64,000 bases of DNA from Lachnospiraceae bacterium (GTDB lineage: Bacteria > Bacillota > Clostridia > Lachnospirales > Lachnospiraceae), in NCBI GenBank assembly GCA_910575105.1, contig CAJTDK010000011.1:62001-126000 (forward strand), in the 5' to 3' direction. Below, in pieces: positions 16,447 to 23,759 of the stretch. Both the position numbers and the translations under genes were made by a program. Under the pieces are notes generated by a model that saw only the letters and a list, made by a program, of their open reading frames with translations, searched no databases and had not been told where the DNA came from. Every line of letters starts with the position of its first letter. The stretch's first letter is position 1.

Positions 16447-16944
16447 TCAGCTCCCTGTCTGCCAGGGCACCAGCCTTTTTAACATCTCCTGCGCCAGTAT
16501 GCCAATCAGGCAGCCCGTCAGCAGCCCCGCCACGAGAAGCACCGGGACATAATACGCCGCCTGGAACATCTCGACCACGGCCATCGCCACAAAAAGCTGC
16601 CCGATATTGTGAAATACTCCGCCTGCGATACTGATTCCGATAATACTGAAGCCGCCCGCCCGCTTTAGCAACGCCATAACTGAAAGGCTGAGTAATGCCC
16701 CCGCAAGACTGTAGATAATACTGAAATAATTCCCGAACAAAAACCCCGACAGAAGGATCCGCACGACAGACAGCAGATACGTCTCCTTAAGCTTCAGCTT
16801 AAAAAGCGCAATCACGATAATCAGGTTGGCCAGGCCGAGCTTCACCCCCGGTATCCCAAAAGATATGGGAATCAACGTCTCGACATAGCTAAAGATCAAT
16901 GCCAGCGCCGTAAACACGCCAAAATAAGCAACTCTGTCCCTCAA
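16447..16944 (-). CDS. Gx transporter family / heptaprenyl diphosphate synthase component I-like membrane protein
   Basis: This 165-residue protein has about five membrane segments and matches the family annotated as Gx transporter or Hpre_diP_synt_I (VETLIPISFGIPGVKLGLANLIIVIALF is characteristic). The start is TTG at 16944, with GGAGG 8 bp before it. The substrate is unknown. It follows the NusG domain II gene by 77 bp. To my recollection this same pair corresponds to EetA/EetB in flavin-based extracellular electron transfer loci of Listeria and lactobacilli. The neighbouring ApbE gene supports a flavin or redox link. Confidence 0.8.
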   Translation of the reverse strand: MRDRVAYFGVFTALALIFSYVETLIPISFGIPGVKLGLANLIIVIALFKLKLKETYLLSVVRILLSGFLFGNYFSIIYSLAGALLSLSVMALLKRAGGFSIIGISIAGGVFHNIGQLFVAMAVVEMFQAAYYVPVLLVAGLLTGCLIGILAQEMLKRLVPWQTGS

Positions 16945-17021
16945 TTTCTTCTCCTCCCGCCAAAGTCCGCAGTTCTTCGCCCGAAAGTCTCTGCCGGCCT
17001 TATCCGCATGCGTCTTTCGCT

Positions 17022-17426
17022 CTACTGAGCCACAGCATCAAACTCACTGTTCTCACTGCTGTCCACCGTCACGATCACCTTATTGGGAAGACAGATGATA
17101 CTCTCCCCGTTTTTCGATACCGCCCGCTGGTTCACGCACAGCTTATCCGGACAGTCCGCCTCCGTCATATCCGCCGTACTGTTCCTGATCTTTAGTCTAT
17201 TCGTCCCGCCATTGATCTCAATATCCTGATCCTCGGAAAGGCTGTATACCCCCTGTATCTCACCATTCACCTTAACGGTCACGCAGCCCGCTCCCTTGCC
17301 CCCGATAAACTCATGGAGCAGAAAGGCAAGCCCCGCCACAAACAAGATGATGCCGATAAGAATCCAGTCCTTCTTTTGTAAATTAATCTTCTCTGCAAAC
17401 TCTGGCTTTTTCATATTCAGCTTCAT
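17022..17426 (-). CDS. NusG domain II-containing membrane-anchored protein (EetA-like)
   Basis: The 134-residue protein has one N-terminal membrane helix (about 23-41) and an extracytoplasmic NusG-II beta domain (VTVKVNGEIQGVYSLSEDQDIEI, then the conserved CPDKLCVNQRAVSKNGESIICLPNKVIV). Two Cys pairs lie in the conserved part. The ATG at 17426 is preferred over the GTG at 17432 because AGAGGG lies about 9 bp before it. It is the first gene of a unit driven by a promoter at 17456-17484, divergent from apbE, and is followed by the Gx family gene. Confidence 0.82.
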   Translation of the reverse strand: MKLNMKKPEFAEKINLQKKDWILIGIILFVAGLAFLLHEFIGGKGAGCVTVKVNGEIQGVYSLSEDQDIEINGGTNRLKIRNSTADMTEADCPDKLCVNQRAVSKNGESIICLPNKVIVTVDSSENSEFDAVAQ

Positions 17427-17455
17427 ATTCACACGCCCTCTCTAATACAAACCTT

Positions 17456-17484
17456 ATTCTAACACAATAAATCCTCCTTCGCAA
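17456..17484 (-). promoter_or_regulatory. Promoter for the NusG-II/Gx genes
   Basis: On the minus strand TTGCGA (17484-17479) and TAGAAT (17461-17456) are separated by 17 bp, with a TG one base before the -10 (extended -10). Confidence 0.72.
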
Positions 17485-17500
17485 TCACATGTTCGATTGC
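17481..17500. promoter_or_regulatory. Inverted repeat shared by two divergent promoters
   Basis: GCAATC-N8-GATTGC is a perfect 6-bp inverted repeat. One arm overlaps the -35 of the NusG-II promoter and the other overlaps the -35 of the apbE promoter, so one bound regulator could control both. Confidence 0.5.
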
Positions 17501-17525
17501 ATATCTTCTTTTTCATTGTTATAAT
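17497..17525 (+). promoter_or_regulatory. Promoter for apbE
   Basis: TTGCAT (17497-17502) and TATAAT (17520-17525) are separated by 17 bp. A second TATAAT lies at 17530-17535. The two divergent -35 boxes are 12 bp apart. Confidence 0.78.
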
Positions 17526-17632
17526 ATGATATAATGTCAGGGTTAACAAATCCTGTCAGTCATGGCTGCAAAAAAACAGCAGCCATAATACATGGAAATA
17601 CATTTTACCACAATATGTATAAGGGGTGTTAT

Positions 17633-18619
17633 ATGAAAATCAAAAAAATGACTGCCTTGATCTGCTCGGCCGTCCTGTTCTTAAGCGGCTGCTCTGGACT
17701 GACAAACAAAAAAGACCAGATATACACGGACACCTTGTTCGACACGGTCATCAGTGTTCAGATCTTTGACCCGGTGGACAAAAGCGTCATCGATGGCTGC
17801 CGGAAGCTGTGCCAGGAATACGATGCAAAGTTTTCCCGGACCAATAAGGACAGCGAGATTTCCCAGATTAACAACGCAAAAGGGAAGTTCGTAGAAGTCT
17901 CCGACGATACGGTCACACTGCTGAAAAAAGGCATTTACTACGGTGACATGTCAAAGGGGCTTTTTGACATCACCATCGGCTCTGTATCAAAGCTGTGGGA
18001 TTTCCACGCAGAAAAGCCCTCCGTCCCTTCTTCCAAAAAGGTCCGGGCTGCGAGAAACCACGTCAACTACCGCAACATCATGATCGTGGACAACAAGGTA
18101 AAGCTCACCGACCGCAAAGCCTCGTTAGACGTCGGGGGCATCGCCAAAGGATACATCGCAGACCGATTGAAGGATTATCTTGTATCGAAGAACGTCAGGC
18201 ACGCCATCATCAATCTGGGAGGAAATGTCCTCACTCTTGGCACAAAGACTGACGGCTCCAAGTACAATATCGGCATCCAGCGCCCTTTTGATGAAAGCGG
18301 CGAGCCGATCACTTCCGTCAAAGTAGCCGGAAAGTCTGTGGTCACTACCGGAACCTACCAGCGGTATTTTGAAAAGAAAGGAAAGTTTTACCACCATATC
18401 CTCAGTCCCAACACCGGATATCCCTGTAAAAACTCCCTGTCCAGCGTAACGATCATCACCGACTCGTCACTGACCGCCGACGCCATGAGCACGACCTGCT
18501 TCCTGCTGGGTTATGAGGAAGGCATGAAACTGGTCAACCTTCTGGACAATGTGGATGCTGTCTTTATCACAGATGACAATGAAATCCACTACTCCGACAA
18601 TTTTCTCAAAAAGAAGTAA
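17633..18619 (+). CDS. apbE: FAD:protein FMN transferase, ApbE-type lipoprotein
   Basis: The 328-residue protein has a lipoprotein signal peptide (MKIKKMTALICSAVLFLSGC, lipidated Cys20) and the ApbE fold: DTLFDTVISVQIF, LFDITIGSVSKLWDF, LDVGGIAKGYIADRL and the metal/FAD region TGTYQRYFEKKGKFYHHILSP. ApbE moves FMN from FAD to a Thr in acceptor proteins outside the membrane. Likely acceptors here are RnfG (SGATITS) and RnfD, encoded 4-7 kb away. I start at 17633 because AAGGGGTG lies 7 bp before it and the signal peptide begins there. A terminator follows. Confidence 0.93.
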   Translation: MKIKKMTALICSAVLFLSGCSGLTNKKDQIYTDTLFDTVISVQIFDPVDKSVIDGCRKLCQEYDAKFSRTNKDSEISQINNAKGKFVEVSDDTVTLLKKGIYYGDMSKGLFDITIGSVSKLWDFHAEKPSVPSSKKVRAARNHVNYRNIMIVDNKVKLTDRKASLDVGGIAKGYIADRLKDYLVSKNVRHAIINLGGNVLTLGTKTDGSKYNIGIQRPFDESGEPITSVKVAGKSVVTTGTYQRYFEKKGKFYHHILSPNTGYPCKNSLSSVTIITDSSLTADAMSTTCFLLGYEEGMKLVNLLDNVDAVFITDDNEIHYSDNFLKKK

Positions 18620-18668
18620 ACCGCCTGGATGCGGCCAGCCATCTTCTGCACTGTCCTTTCAGACGTAC

Positions 18669-18731
18669 AAAAAAGGAACCACGCCCAAGAACCGGTGCTA
18701 AAGCACCTGCTGCTTGACGGGGTTCCTTTTT
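18669..18731. terminator. Bidirectional terminator between apbE and the next convergent gene
   Basis: Outer arms AAAGGAACC and GGTTCCTTT enclose a second hairpin (GGTGCT/AGCACC). An A-run at 18669-18674 and a T-run at 18727-18731 allow termination in both directions. Confidence 0.75.
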
Positions 18732-18809
18732 CGTATGCAAAAGGCCGGCCATCCGGCGGAACATGAACGTTGCCGGCCTAATTATCTAACCACCTGACCA
18801 TCTAACCGC

Positions 18810-19433
18810 CTAATATATACCTGTCAGATAAGTCATCCCAAACACAACAACGACGAGCAGATAGAGTACCATCACCGCGCCCATGACGATCAACTGTGCA
18901 CGGCAGAAATTCCGCCGGTTGACGTTGCCCGTGCTGCCAAAGGCCCACACAATGTACAGGATGATTCCCGCACAGGGGATCATGCCGGCAAGAATCGTGA
19001 GCAGCCAGTCTCCCATAGACATCGGACTGGTATCCATATCCTGGTAATGATCCTGATTGTAGCCCATATTATTGCTGATATTGTAATTCAGGTTATCCTG
19101 ATACTGGGTATTGCCGTTCTGAGCATTCTGATATTGATAATTACTGCTCTGGGTATTCTGATACTGGGTATTGCTGCTCTGATACGGATAGCTACTCTGC
19201 CCGCTGCTGGCCGGATCGTTCTGCTGGTATCCTGCATAAGAGCTTCCCCCCTGGCTCTGGGTGTACGGGTACACCGTACTGCTCTGGGCAGCATCCTCCG
19301 CTGCCACATCCGCATTAGGATCCGTGTAAACGGGCTTTGCATCCGCATCCATATCCGCATTCGGGTCTGTATATACTGGCTTAGCTTCTGTCTGTTCCTT
19401 CTCATCCGGTGTATTGTTCAACTTGTCTTCCAT
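18810..19433 (-). CDS. Low-complexity protein with C-terminal two-helix membrane domain
   Basis: The first 130 residues are disordered and polar: two copies of AKPVYTDPNAD, then a Q/N/Y/S-rich stretch with repeats like QYQNTQSSNYQYQN. The C-terminal 70 residues hold two membrane helices separated by GSTGNVNRRNFCRAQ. This layout (soluble Gln/Asn-rich tail plus short membrane domain) is common in Firmicutes, but I know no function. It has a strong AAGGAGGAC ribosome site and its own promoter at 19463-19491, and ends at the shared terminator. It lies next to the AT-rich patch. Confidence 0.75.
   Translation of the reverse strand: MEDKLNNTPDEKEQTEAKPVYTDPNADMDADAKPVYTDPNADVAAEDAAQSSTVYPYTQSQGGSSYAGYQQNDPASSGQSSYPYQSSNTQYQNTQSSNYQYQNAQNGNTQYQDNLNYNISNNMGYNQDHYQDMDTSPMSMGDWLLTILAGMIPCAGIILYIVWAFGSTGNVNRRNFCRAQLIVMGAVMVLYLLVVVVFGMTYLTGIY
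19090..19190 (-). repeat. Short in-frame repeats encoding Q/N/Y-rich units
   Basis: Imperfect copies of CTGATACTGGGTATT and CTCTGGGTATTCTGATA (plus strand) recur every 15-30 bp. They encode the QYQN-type units of the overlapping gene and are the kind of sequence in which length varies between strains. Confidence 0.6.
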
Positions 19434-19462
19434 CCTTATGTCCTCCTTGAAAATCTGTCAAT

Positions 19463-19491
19463 ATTCTATCACACCCTCTTGGAAATTGCAA
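19463..19491 (-). promoter_or_regulatory. Promoter for the low-complexity membrane protein
   Basis: On the minus strand TTGCAA (19491-19486) and TAGAAT (19468-19463) are separated by 17 bp, with TGA before the -10 (extended -10). Confidence 0.72.
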
Positions 19492-19798
19492 TTCATAGGT
19501 ATGCGCATCTAAATTAATAAGCAGACTTCCATATCGGCTTATAAAATCCTTTTCTTTGTTATGTATCACCGCTTTATCACAATAAATCTCACTAATATTG
19601 AAAATTTCATAAAATCATTCTTTTTTGAATATTATGAGATACCTAGAAATCATTTTCTAAATGTATAATCAAATCAGAATAATAATATCTTTTTGAAAGG
19701 TCTGACGTAAACTCCAACAAAGGAATAGATGTTATGTCCTCCTTTATTTTACATTTAAAGCACTGCTGTTTCTCATAAGCCTCCACACCCAATCTACC
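19492..19798. other. AT-rich intergenic stretch, no gene seen
   Basis: Much richer in A and T than the flanking genes. I see no gene, tRNA or clear hairpin. A 14-codon frame near 19734 (ATGTCCTCC...) is too short to support. Confidence 0.5.
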
Positions 19799-20218
19799 TT
19801 ATCTTTCCGTCTGTTCAATATCTATAGAAATATTATCTTTCAATATTCCATTAAAACTTTTCAATATCAGGTTTTCGATTTCTATACGCGATTCTTCTGA
19901 AATTTCATTATACGGCTCTGCATATAATGTTACAGCCACAGTTGTCTCTGAATGATCTGCTACGTCAAAATTATGTATGCTTACCAAAGGATTGCTTCCT
20001 TCTGCTATCGACTGGATTGAATCTTGTAATTTCATTTCTAAATCAGCCTTTTGGTAATCCTTTTTTTTACTCACATCAGATTTAAGTTCGGTATTAAGGT
20101 TTTCATATTCGATATTACAATCTTCAGACATAAGATTATCTGTCATAACTCCTGCCAAAATGCAAATAATAAATAAACCAATACATATACATACTCTTTT
20201 TCTGTATTTCTTCTTCAT
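19799..20218 (-). CDS. AT-rich orphan membrane-anchored protein, 139 residues
   Basis: I do not recognise the family. One membrane helix (about 9-27) is followed by a Lys/Glu-rich linker and an alpha/beta domain (LVSIHNFDVADHSETTVAVTLYAEP, then a helix and DNISIDIEQ). This pattern is loosely like the ring-building domains of SpoIIIAG-type or secretion proteins, but the likeness is by eye only. AGGAGGAAG lies 4-6 bp before the ATG, and a good promoter lies at 20334-20362. Base composition is clearly lower in GC than its neighbours, which hints at separate origin. Confidence 0.65.
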   Translation of the reverse strand: MKKKYRKRVCICIGLFIICILAGVMTDNLMSEDCNIEYENLNTELKSDVSKKKDYQKADLEMKLQDSIQSIAEGSNPLVSIHNFDVADHSETTVAVTLYAEPYNEISEESRIEIENLILKSFNGILKDNISIDIEQTER

Positions 20219-20560
20219 TTCTTCCTCCTGAATGGTTCTATTACCTTAATATTAAAAGGCTTGAATATCTAAATCCCTCACCTTCCAATCCACAATTTGC
20301 CTTTTATCGTTAGGCCTATATGGCTTTAGGCTAATCATACCATAATTATTCTTATTTCACAACAAGGTCAGCAGAAATGAGCTGTCTGGCGCTCTTCATT
20401 ACAATGGGAATTATACAGATCTTACGATAGCAGAGATCGTACATCTCATACGTAGTGAATACAAAACCGTTTTTGCCGGCATTTCCGCGATAAATACGGC
20501 GTTACGCCAAAAGAATACCGGTACCTTAAGTAACTCACCGTGTAATAACGCTGAACAAAG
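20219..20560. other. AT-rich intergenic stretch holding a promoter and an inverted repeat
   Basis: It contains the promoter for the orphan gene and, just downstream of its -10, an imperfect inverted repeat (TAGGCCTA and TAGGCTA related arms, 20311-20333) that could be an operator. An open frame on the plus strand from about 20347 to 20605 has no start codon or ribosome site and is not called. Confidence 0.5.
20334..20362 (-). promoter_or_regulatory. Promoter for the AT-rich orphan gene
   Basis: On the minus strand TTGTGA (20362-20357) and TATGAT (20339-20334) are separated by 17 bp, with TGG before the -10 (extended -10). Confidence 0.68.
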
Positions 20561-21019
20561 CTATTTCTGCATAAAACGCAGGCCTGCCAGCAGATTATGC
20601 CTGTAATAGGTCATGGGAGGTATATCCGGAAAATAATGTACCATCCGATATATATAAAACACTGCCATCCCCACGATCATAAAACACGCAAACCATGTAG
20701 TGACTGTCATCTTCTTCCTTTGGAGAACATACCTCTCCGCGGCAAATATGACAGCCAGAGCAATTACCCCAAAGATAAAGGGGTGTATCTTGAACGCTCC
20801 GTAAAAATCAAGGCGCAGCACGCGAAATCCTGCACGCGTCAGCCCGCACCCCGGACAGGGAAGCCCGGTCATGAGAACGACAGGGCACAGGCTGTGAAGA
20901 AATATTTTTAGAAATGCAAAATAGGCGGTTAACAGTATAACCGCCCATTTTGCTGACTTTATATCCTGATAAAGTATCTTAAGCCCATCAGATAATCTCT
21001 GTCTCAACTTACGTTTCAT
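20561..21019 (-). CDS. DUF2752 domain membrane protein at the end of the rnf operon
   Basis: The 152-residue protein has three or four membrane helices and the DUF2752 hallmark LPCPGCGLTRAGFRVLRLDF, whose CPxCGLTRA cysteines are conserved in the family. No biochemical function is established for DUF2752. It begins 9 bp past the rnfB stop on the same strand, so it is co-transcribed with Rnf and could be an accessory or just a rider. Family certain, role unknown. Confidence 0.88.
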   Translation of the reverse strand: MKRKLRQRLSDGLKILYQDIKSAKWAVILLTAYFAFLKIFLHSLCPVVLMTGLPCPGCGLTRAGFRVLRLDFYGAFKIHPFIFGVIALAVIFAAERYVLQRKKMTVTTWFACFMIVGMAVFYIYRMVHYFPDIPPMTYYRHNLLAGLRFMQK

Positions 21020-21028
21020 CTATTCCTC

Positions 21029-21820
21029 TTATAATATGACTTTCTTCGGACATTTTTCCGCGCATGCGCCGCAGTTCGTACATTTCTCCGGATCGATACG
21101 CGCAATATTATCCGTTACGGTAACTGCCTCGAACTTACATACCTTCTCGCACATCTTACAGCCGATACAGCCCACAGAACAAGCCTTCATCACATCCTTG
21201 CCCTTATCCCTGGAGCTGCAGGCTACCAGATGCTTCTGCTCATACGGCACTAATTCGATCAGGCGCTTCGGACATGCCGCAACGCACTTTCCGCAGGCTT
21301 TACATGCTTCCTTGTCTACAACCGCAATCCCGTCGATAATATGAATCGCGTCAAAAGGACATGCCTTCACGCAGGTTCCCTCTCCGAGACATCCGTAGTT
21401 ACAGGATTTCGGTCCGCCGCTCTGCATCATGTTGACCATGATACAGTCGCCGAGACCGTGATACTCGTAATCCTGCTTCGCCTTCTCGCAGGTTCCGCCG
21501 CACTTTACAAAGGCAGTCTTTCTTACCTGCTCTCCCGCTTCCTGCCCCATGATCTTACCAATCTGCGCCGCAACGGGAGCGCCGCCGACCGGACATGCGC
21601 CGATCTCCGCCTCGCCCTTTACAATCGCCGCAGCAAGTCCGGAGCATCCCGCGTAGCCGCAGCCGCCGCAGTTATTCCCCGGTAGAACGCCTGTGATGGC
21701 CTCTTCCCTCTCATCTACCTCTACCGCAAATTTCGTGCCGGCAAATCCAAGGAACACGCCAATGAATAAGCCGGTTCCGCCTACAACCAGGGCGGCAATT
21801 AAAATACCTGTTACACTCAT
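21029..21820 (-). CDS. rnfB: Rnf complex subunit RnfB, iron-sulfur ferredoxin-type protein
   Basis: This 263-residue subunit has an N-terminal membrane helix (about 5-27), the four-Cys cluster motif CGGCGYAGC (Cys51, 54, 59, then Cys76) and four further CxxCxxC-type cluster motifs (CLGEGTCVKACP, CKACGKCVAACP, CIGCKMCEKVC, CTNCGACAEKCP). It accepts electrons from ferredoxin and passes them into the membrane complex. It is the last rnf gene, starting 15 bp after rnfA. Confidence 0.96.
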   Translation of the reverse strand: MSVTGILIAALVVGGTGLFIGVFLGFAGTKFAVEVDEREEAITGVLPGNNCGGCGYAGCSGLAAAIVKGEAEIGACPVGGAPVAAQIGKIMGQEAGEQVRKTAFVKCGGTCEKAKQDYEYHGLGDCIMVNMMQSGGPKSCNYGCLGEGTCVKACPFDAIHIIDGIAVVDKEACKACGKCVAACPKRLIELVPYEQKHLVACSSRDKGKDVMKACSVGCIGCKMCEKVCKFEAVTVTDNIARIDPEKCTNCGACAEKCPKKVIL

Positions 21821-21835
21821 CGTTTCTGCTCCTTC

Positions 21836-22426
21836 CTATATCAGTCCCGAGAAACCAAAGAACGCGATCGCCATAAGAGCTGCAGTGATCAGCACGATCG
21901 GTGTCCCCTGGAAAGACTCGGAAATATCATTATACTCCATCTTCTCACGGATACCGGCCAGGATCACGATCGCAATCAGAAATCCTATGGACGTTCCAAG
22001 TCCATTCACCACTCCGCTTAAGATTGTATATTCCTTCTGCACGTTCGTAAGAGCTACGCCAAGCACCGCGCAGTTTGTCGTGATCAGAGGAAGGTATACT
22101 CCCAGCGACTGATAGAGCGCAGGCATGGATTTCTTAAGGAACATCTCAACGAACTGAACCAGGCAGGCGATGACGAGGATAAAGACGATCGTCTGCAGAT
22201 AGACGAGCTTGCCTCCTAAGATCGCCTTATTGGCCAGTATAAATTTATATACGATGCCTGACACGAAGGACGCGATCGTAATAACGAATACGACAGCGCC
22301 GCCCATGCCGGCAGCAGTCTCAACCTTCTTGGAAACTCCAAGGAAAGGACAGATTCCGAGAAACTGGCTGAGTACAACGTTATTCACAAGTGCAGAGCCA
22401 ATTGCTATGATCAATAATTCTCCCAT
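21836..22426 (-). CDS. rnfA: Rnf complex subunit RnfA, integral membrane protein
   Basis: The 196-residue protein has six membrane helices and the family sequences NNVVLSQFLGICPFLGVSKKVETA and GVYLPLITTNCAVLGVAL. RnfA and RnfE form a pseudo-symmetric pair in the membrane that carries an iron-sulfur cluster at its centre in known Rnf/Nqr structures. The Cys residues in NNVVLSQFLGIC and TTNC are in the expected places. Confidence 0.96.
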   Translation of the reverse strand: MGELLIIAIGSALVNNVVLSQFLGICPFLGVSKKVETAAGMGGAVVFVITIASFVSGIVYKFILANKAILGGKLVYLQTIVFILVIACLVQFVEMFLKKSMPALYQSLGVYLPLITTNCAVLGVALTNVQKEYTILSGVVNGLGTSIGFLIAIVILAGIREKMEYNDISESFQGTPIVLITAALMAIAFFGFSGLI

Positions 22427-22439
22427 CTATGTACTCCTC

Positions 22440-23168
22440 CTATTCTTTCTCATTCCCTACAGGGAATATCTTGCCGCCGCAGGCGCTGTTGGTGCAGGAT
22501 GCGCAGCCCTCGCCGCAGCCTACAGTCTCCGTAACCTTCTTGCCCTTCTTCTTCGCGTTGTTCTTCACCTTGTTCTGAAGAGCCGTAAGCCCTGCCAGCA
22601 CAAGGAACGCTCCAGGTGCAAGGATAAAGATCGTCACCGGCACATACCCGGCCTTGCCTGTAGCCGTATCAGCCAGAGGCAGCAGCTGGAAACCGAAGAT
22701 CTTGCCCGCGCCGATGACCTCACGCACGATACCGATGGCCGTAAGGCCTACCGTGAAGCCAAGCCCCATACCGATTCCGTCAAAGATCGACGGCAGCGGC
22801 GGATTCTTAGAAGCGTAGCTCTCCGCACGGCCCAGGATAATACAGTTTACAACGATCAGCGGAATATAGATTCCGAGTGACGCATAGAGACTGGGAACAA
22901 AGCCTTCCATCAAAAACTGAACCATAGTTACAAAAGATGCCACAACTACGATAAAAGCCGGAATACGAAGAGAATCCGGAATCACTTTACGCAGCAGGGA
23001 AATCATCAGGTTTGACAGCACAAGCACGGCTGTCGTGGAAAGTCCCATACCAAGACCGTTGATGGCAGATGTGGTGACCGCCAGAGTCGGACACATGCCA
23101 AGCATCAGCACGAAGGTAGGATTTTCTTTTATAATACCGTTATACAAACGTTCTGTACAATTATTCAT
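22440..23168 (-). CDS. rnfE: Rnf complex subunit RnfE, integral membrane protein
   Basis: The protein is 242 residues with six membrane helices. The family sequences NPTFVLMLGMCPTLAVTTSAINGLGMG and IYIPLIVVNCIILGRAESYAS are clear. The C-terminal extension (about 200-242) is Lys-rich, then has a Cys cluster GCGEGCASCTNSACGGK (five Cys) not needed by the core fold, which could bind an additional metal centre. It follows rnfG by 12 bp. Confidence 0.95.
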   Translation of the reverse strand: MNNCTERLYNGIIKENPTFVLMLGMCPTLAVTTSAINGLGMGLSTTAVLVLSNLMISLLRKVIPDSLRIPAFIVVVASFVTMVQFLMEGFVPSLYASLGIYIPLIVVNCIILGRAESYASKNPPLPSIFDGIGMGLGFTVGLTAIGIVREVIGAGKIFGFQLLPLADTATGKAGYVPVTIFILAPGAFLVLAGLTALQNKVKNNAKKKGKKVTETVGCGEGCASCTNSACGGKIFPVGNEKE

Positions 23169-23180
23169 CTCCGCTACCTC

Positions 23181-23759
23181 CTAAAACGCATTCTGGAAAT
23201 AACCAAGCGCCGCGTTCACAGCTCCGGTCATCGCCCTTGATGTAATGGTGGCGCCGCTTAGGGCATCGATCGGCTCTCCGTCTCCGCCGTCCTTGGACAC
23301 GTAGAACTTCTCTGCCTGCTTGCCCTGATACTGCTCGTAAAAAGCCGGCTCCGTAGCCTTCATGCCAAGTCCCGCCGTCTCGCTGATGGACAGGATGGAC
23401 ACGCCGTTCACCGTGCCGTCCGCCTTGATGCCCACCGTAACCTTGATGTCGCCGCCGTAGCCTTCCTTGTCTGTGGTGGTGATGACATAGCCATCCTCCC
23501 CTACCTTGCATACCTCGTCGATGGTAGCATTCACGCCGAGGGCTTTCACCACTTCCCCGGCAATCTTCTGGTCAACCTCAACCTGCTCGAAGGAGTTAAG
23601 GTCAGCCTCCGGGAACACCGCCTGCCACGCCTCTTTCTTCGCCGCATCATTCGCCTGGGCAATGGGGTCTTTCGTAATCTCGTAGACCAGCCCTAAAGCC
23701 AGTCCGGCGATCAGCGTGATAATCGTAAGTACCAGTGTGTTTTTCATTGTTTTACTCAT
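23181..23759 (-). CDS. rnfG: Rnf complex subunit RnfG, covalent FMN protein
   Basis: This 192-residue protein has one N-terminal membrane helix (about 7-25) and an extracytoplasmic FMN-binding domain. The flavinylation motif is present near the C-terminus: IDALSGATITSRAMTGAV, with the second Thr region of SGAT as FMN acceptor, the substrate of ApbE. Its start codon overlaps the rnfD stop by one base, so the two are translationally coupled. Confidence 0.96.
   Translation of the reverse strand: MSKTMKNTLVLTIITLIAGLALGLVYEITKDPIAQANDAAKKEAWQAVFPEADLNSFEQVEVDQKIAGEVVKALGVNATIDEVCKVGEDGYVITTTDKEGYGGDIKVTVGIKADGTVNGVSILSISETAGLGMKATEPAFYEQYQGKQAEKFYVSKDGGDGEPIDALSGATITSRAMTGAVNAALGYFQNAF

Noticed and set aside
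17185-17199. Further copy of the TTGTACTTTAGTCTA motif
   Set aside because: It lies inside a coding sequence with 12 of 15 matches and no promoter, so it is taken as chance.
20347-20605. Open plus-strand frame in the AT-rich patch
   Set aside because: It lacks a start codon and ribosome site and overlaps the end of the DUF2752 gene; it could be a remnant, but nothing shows this.
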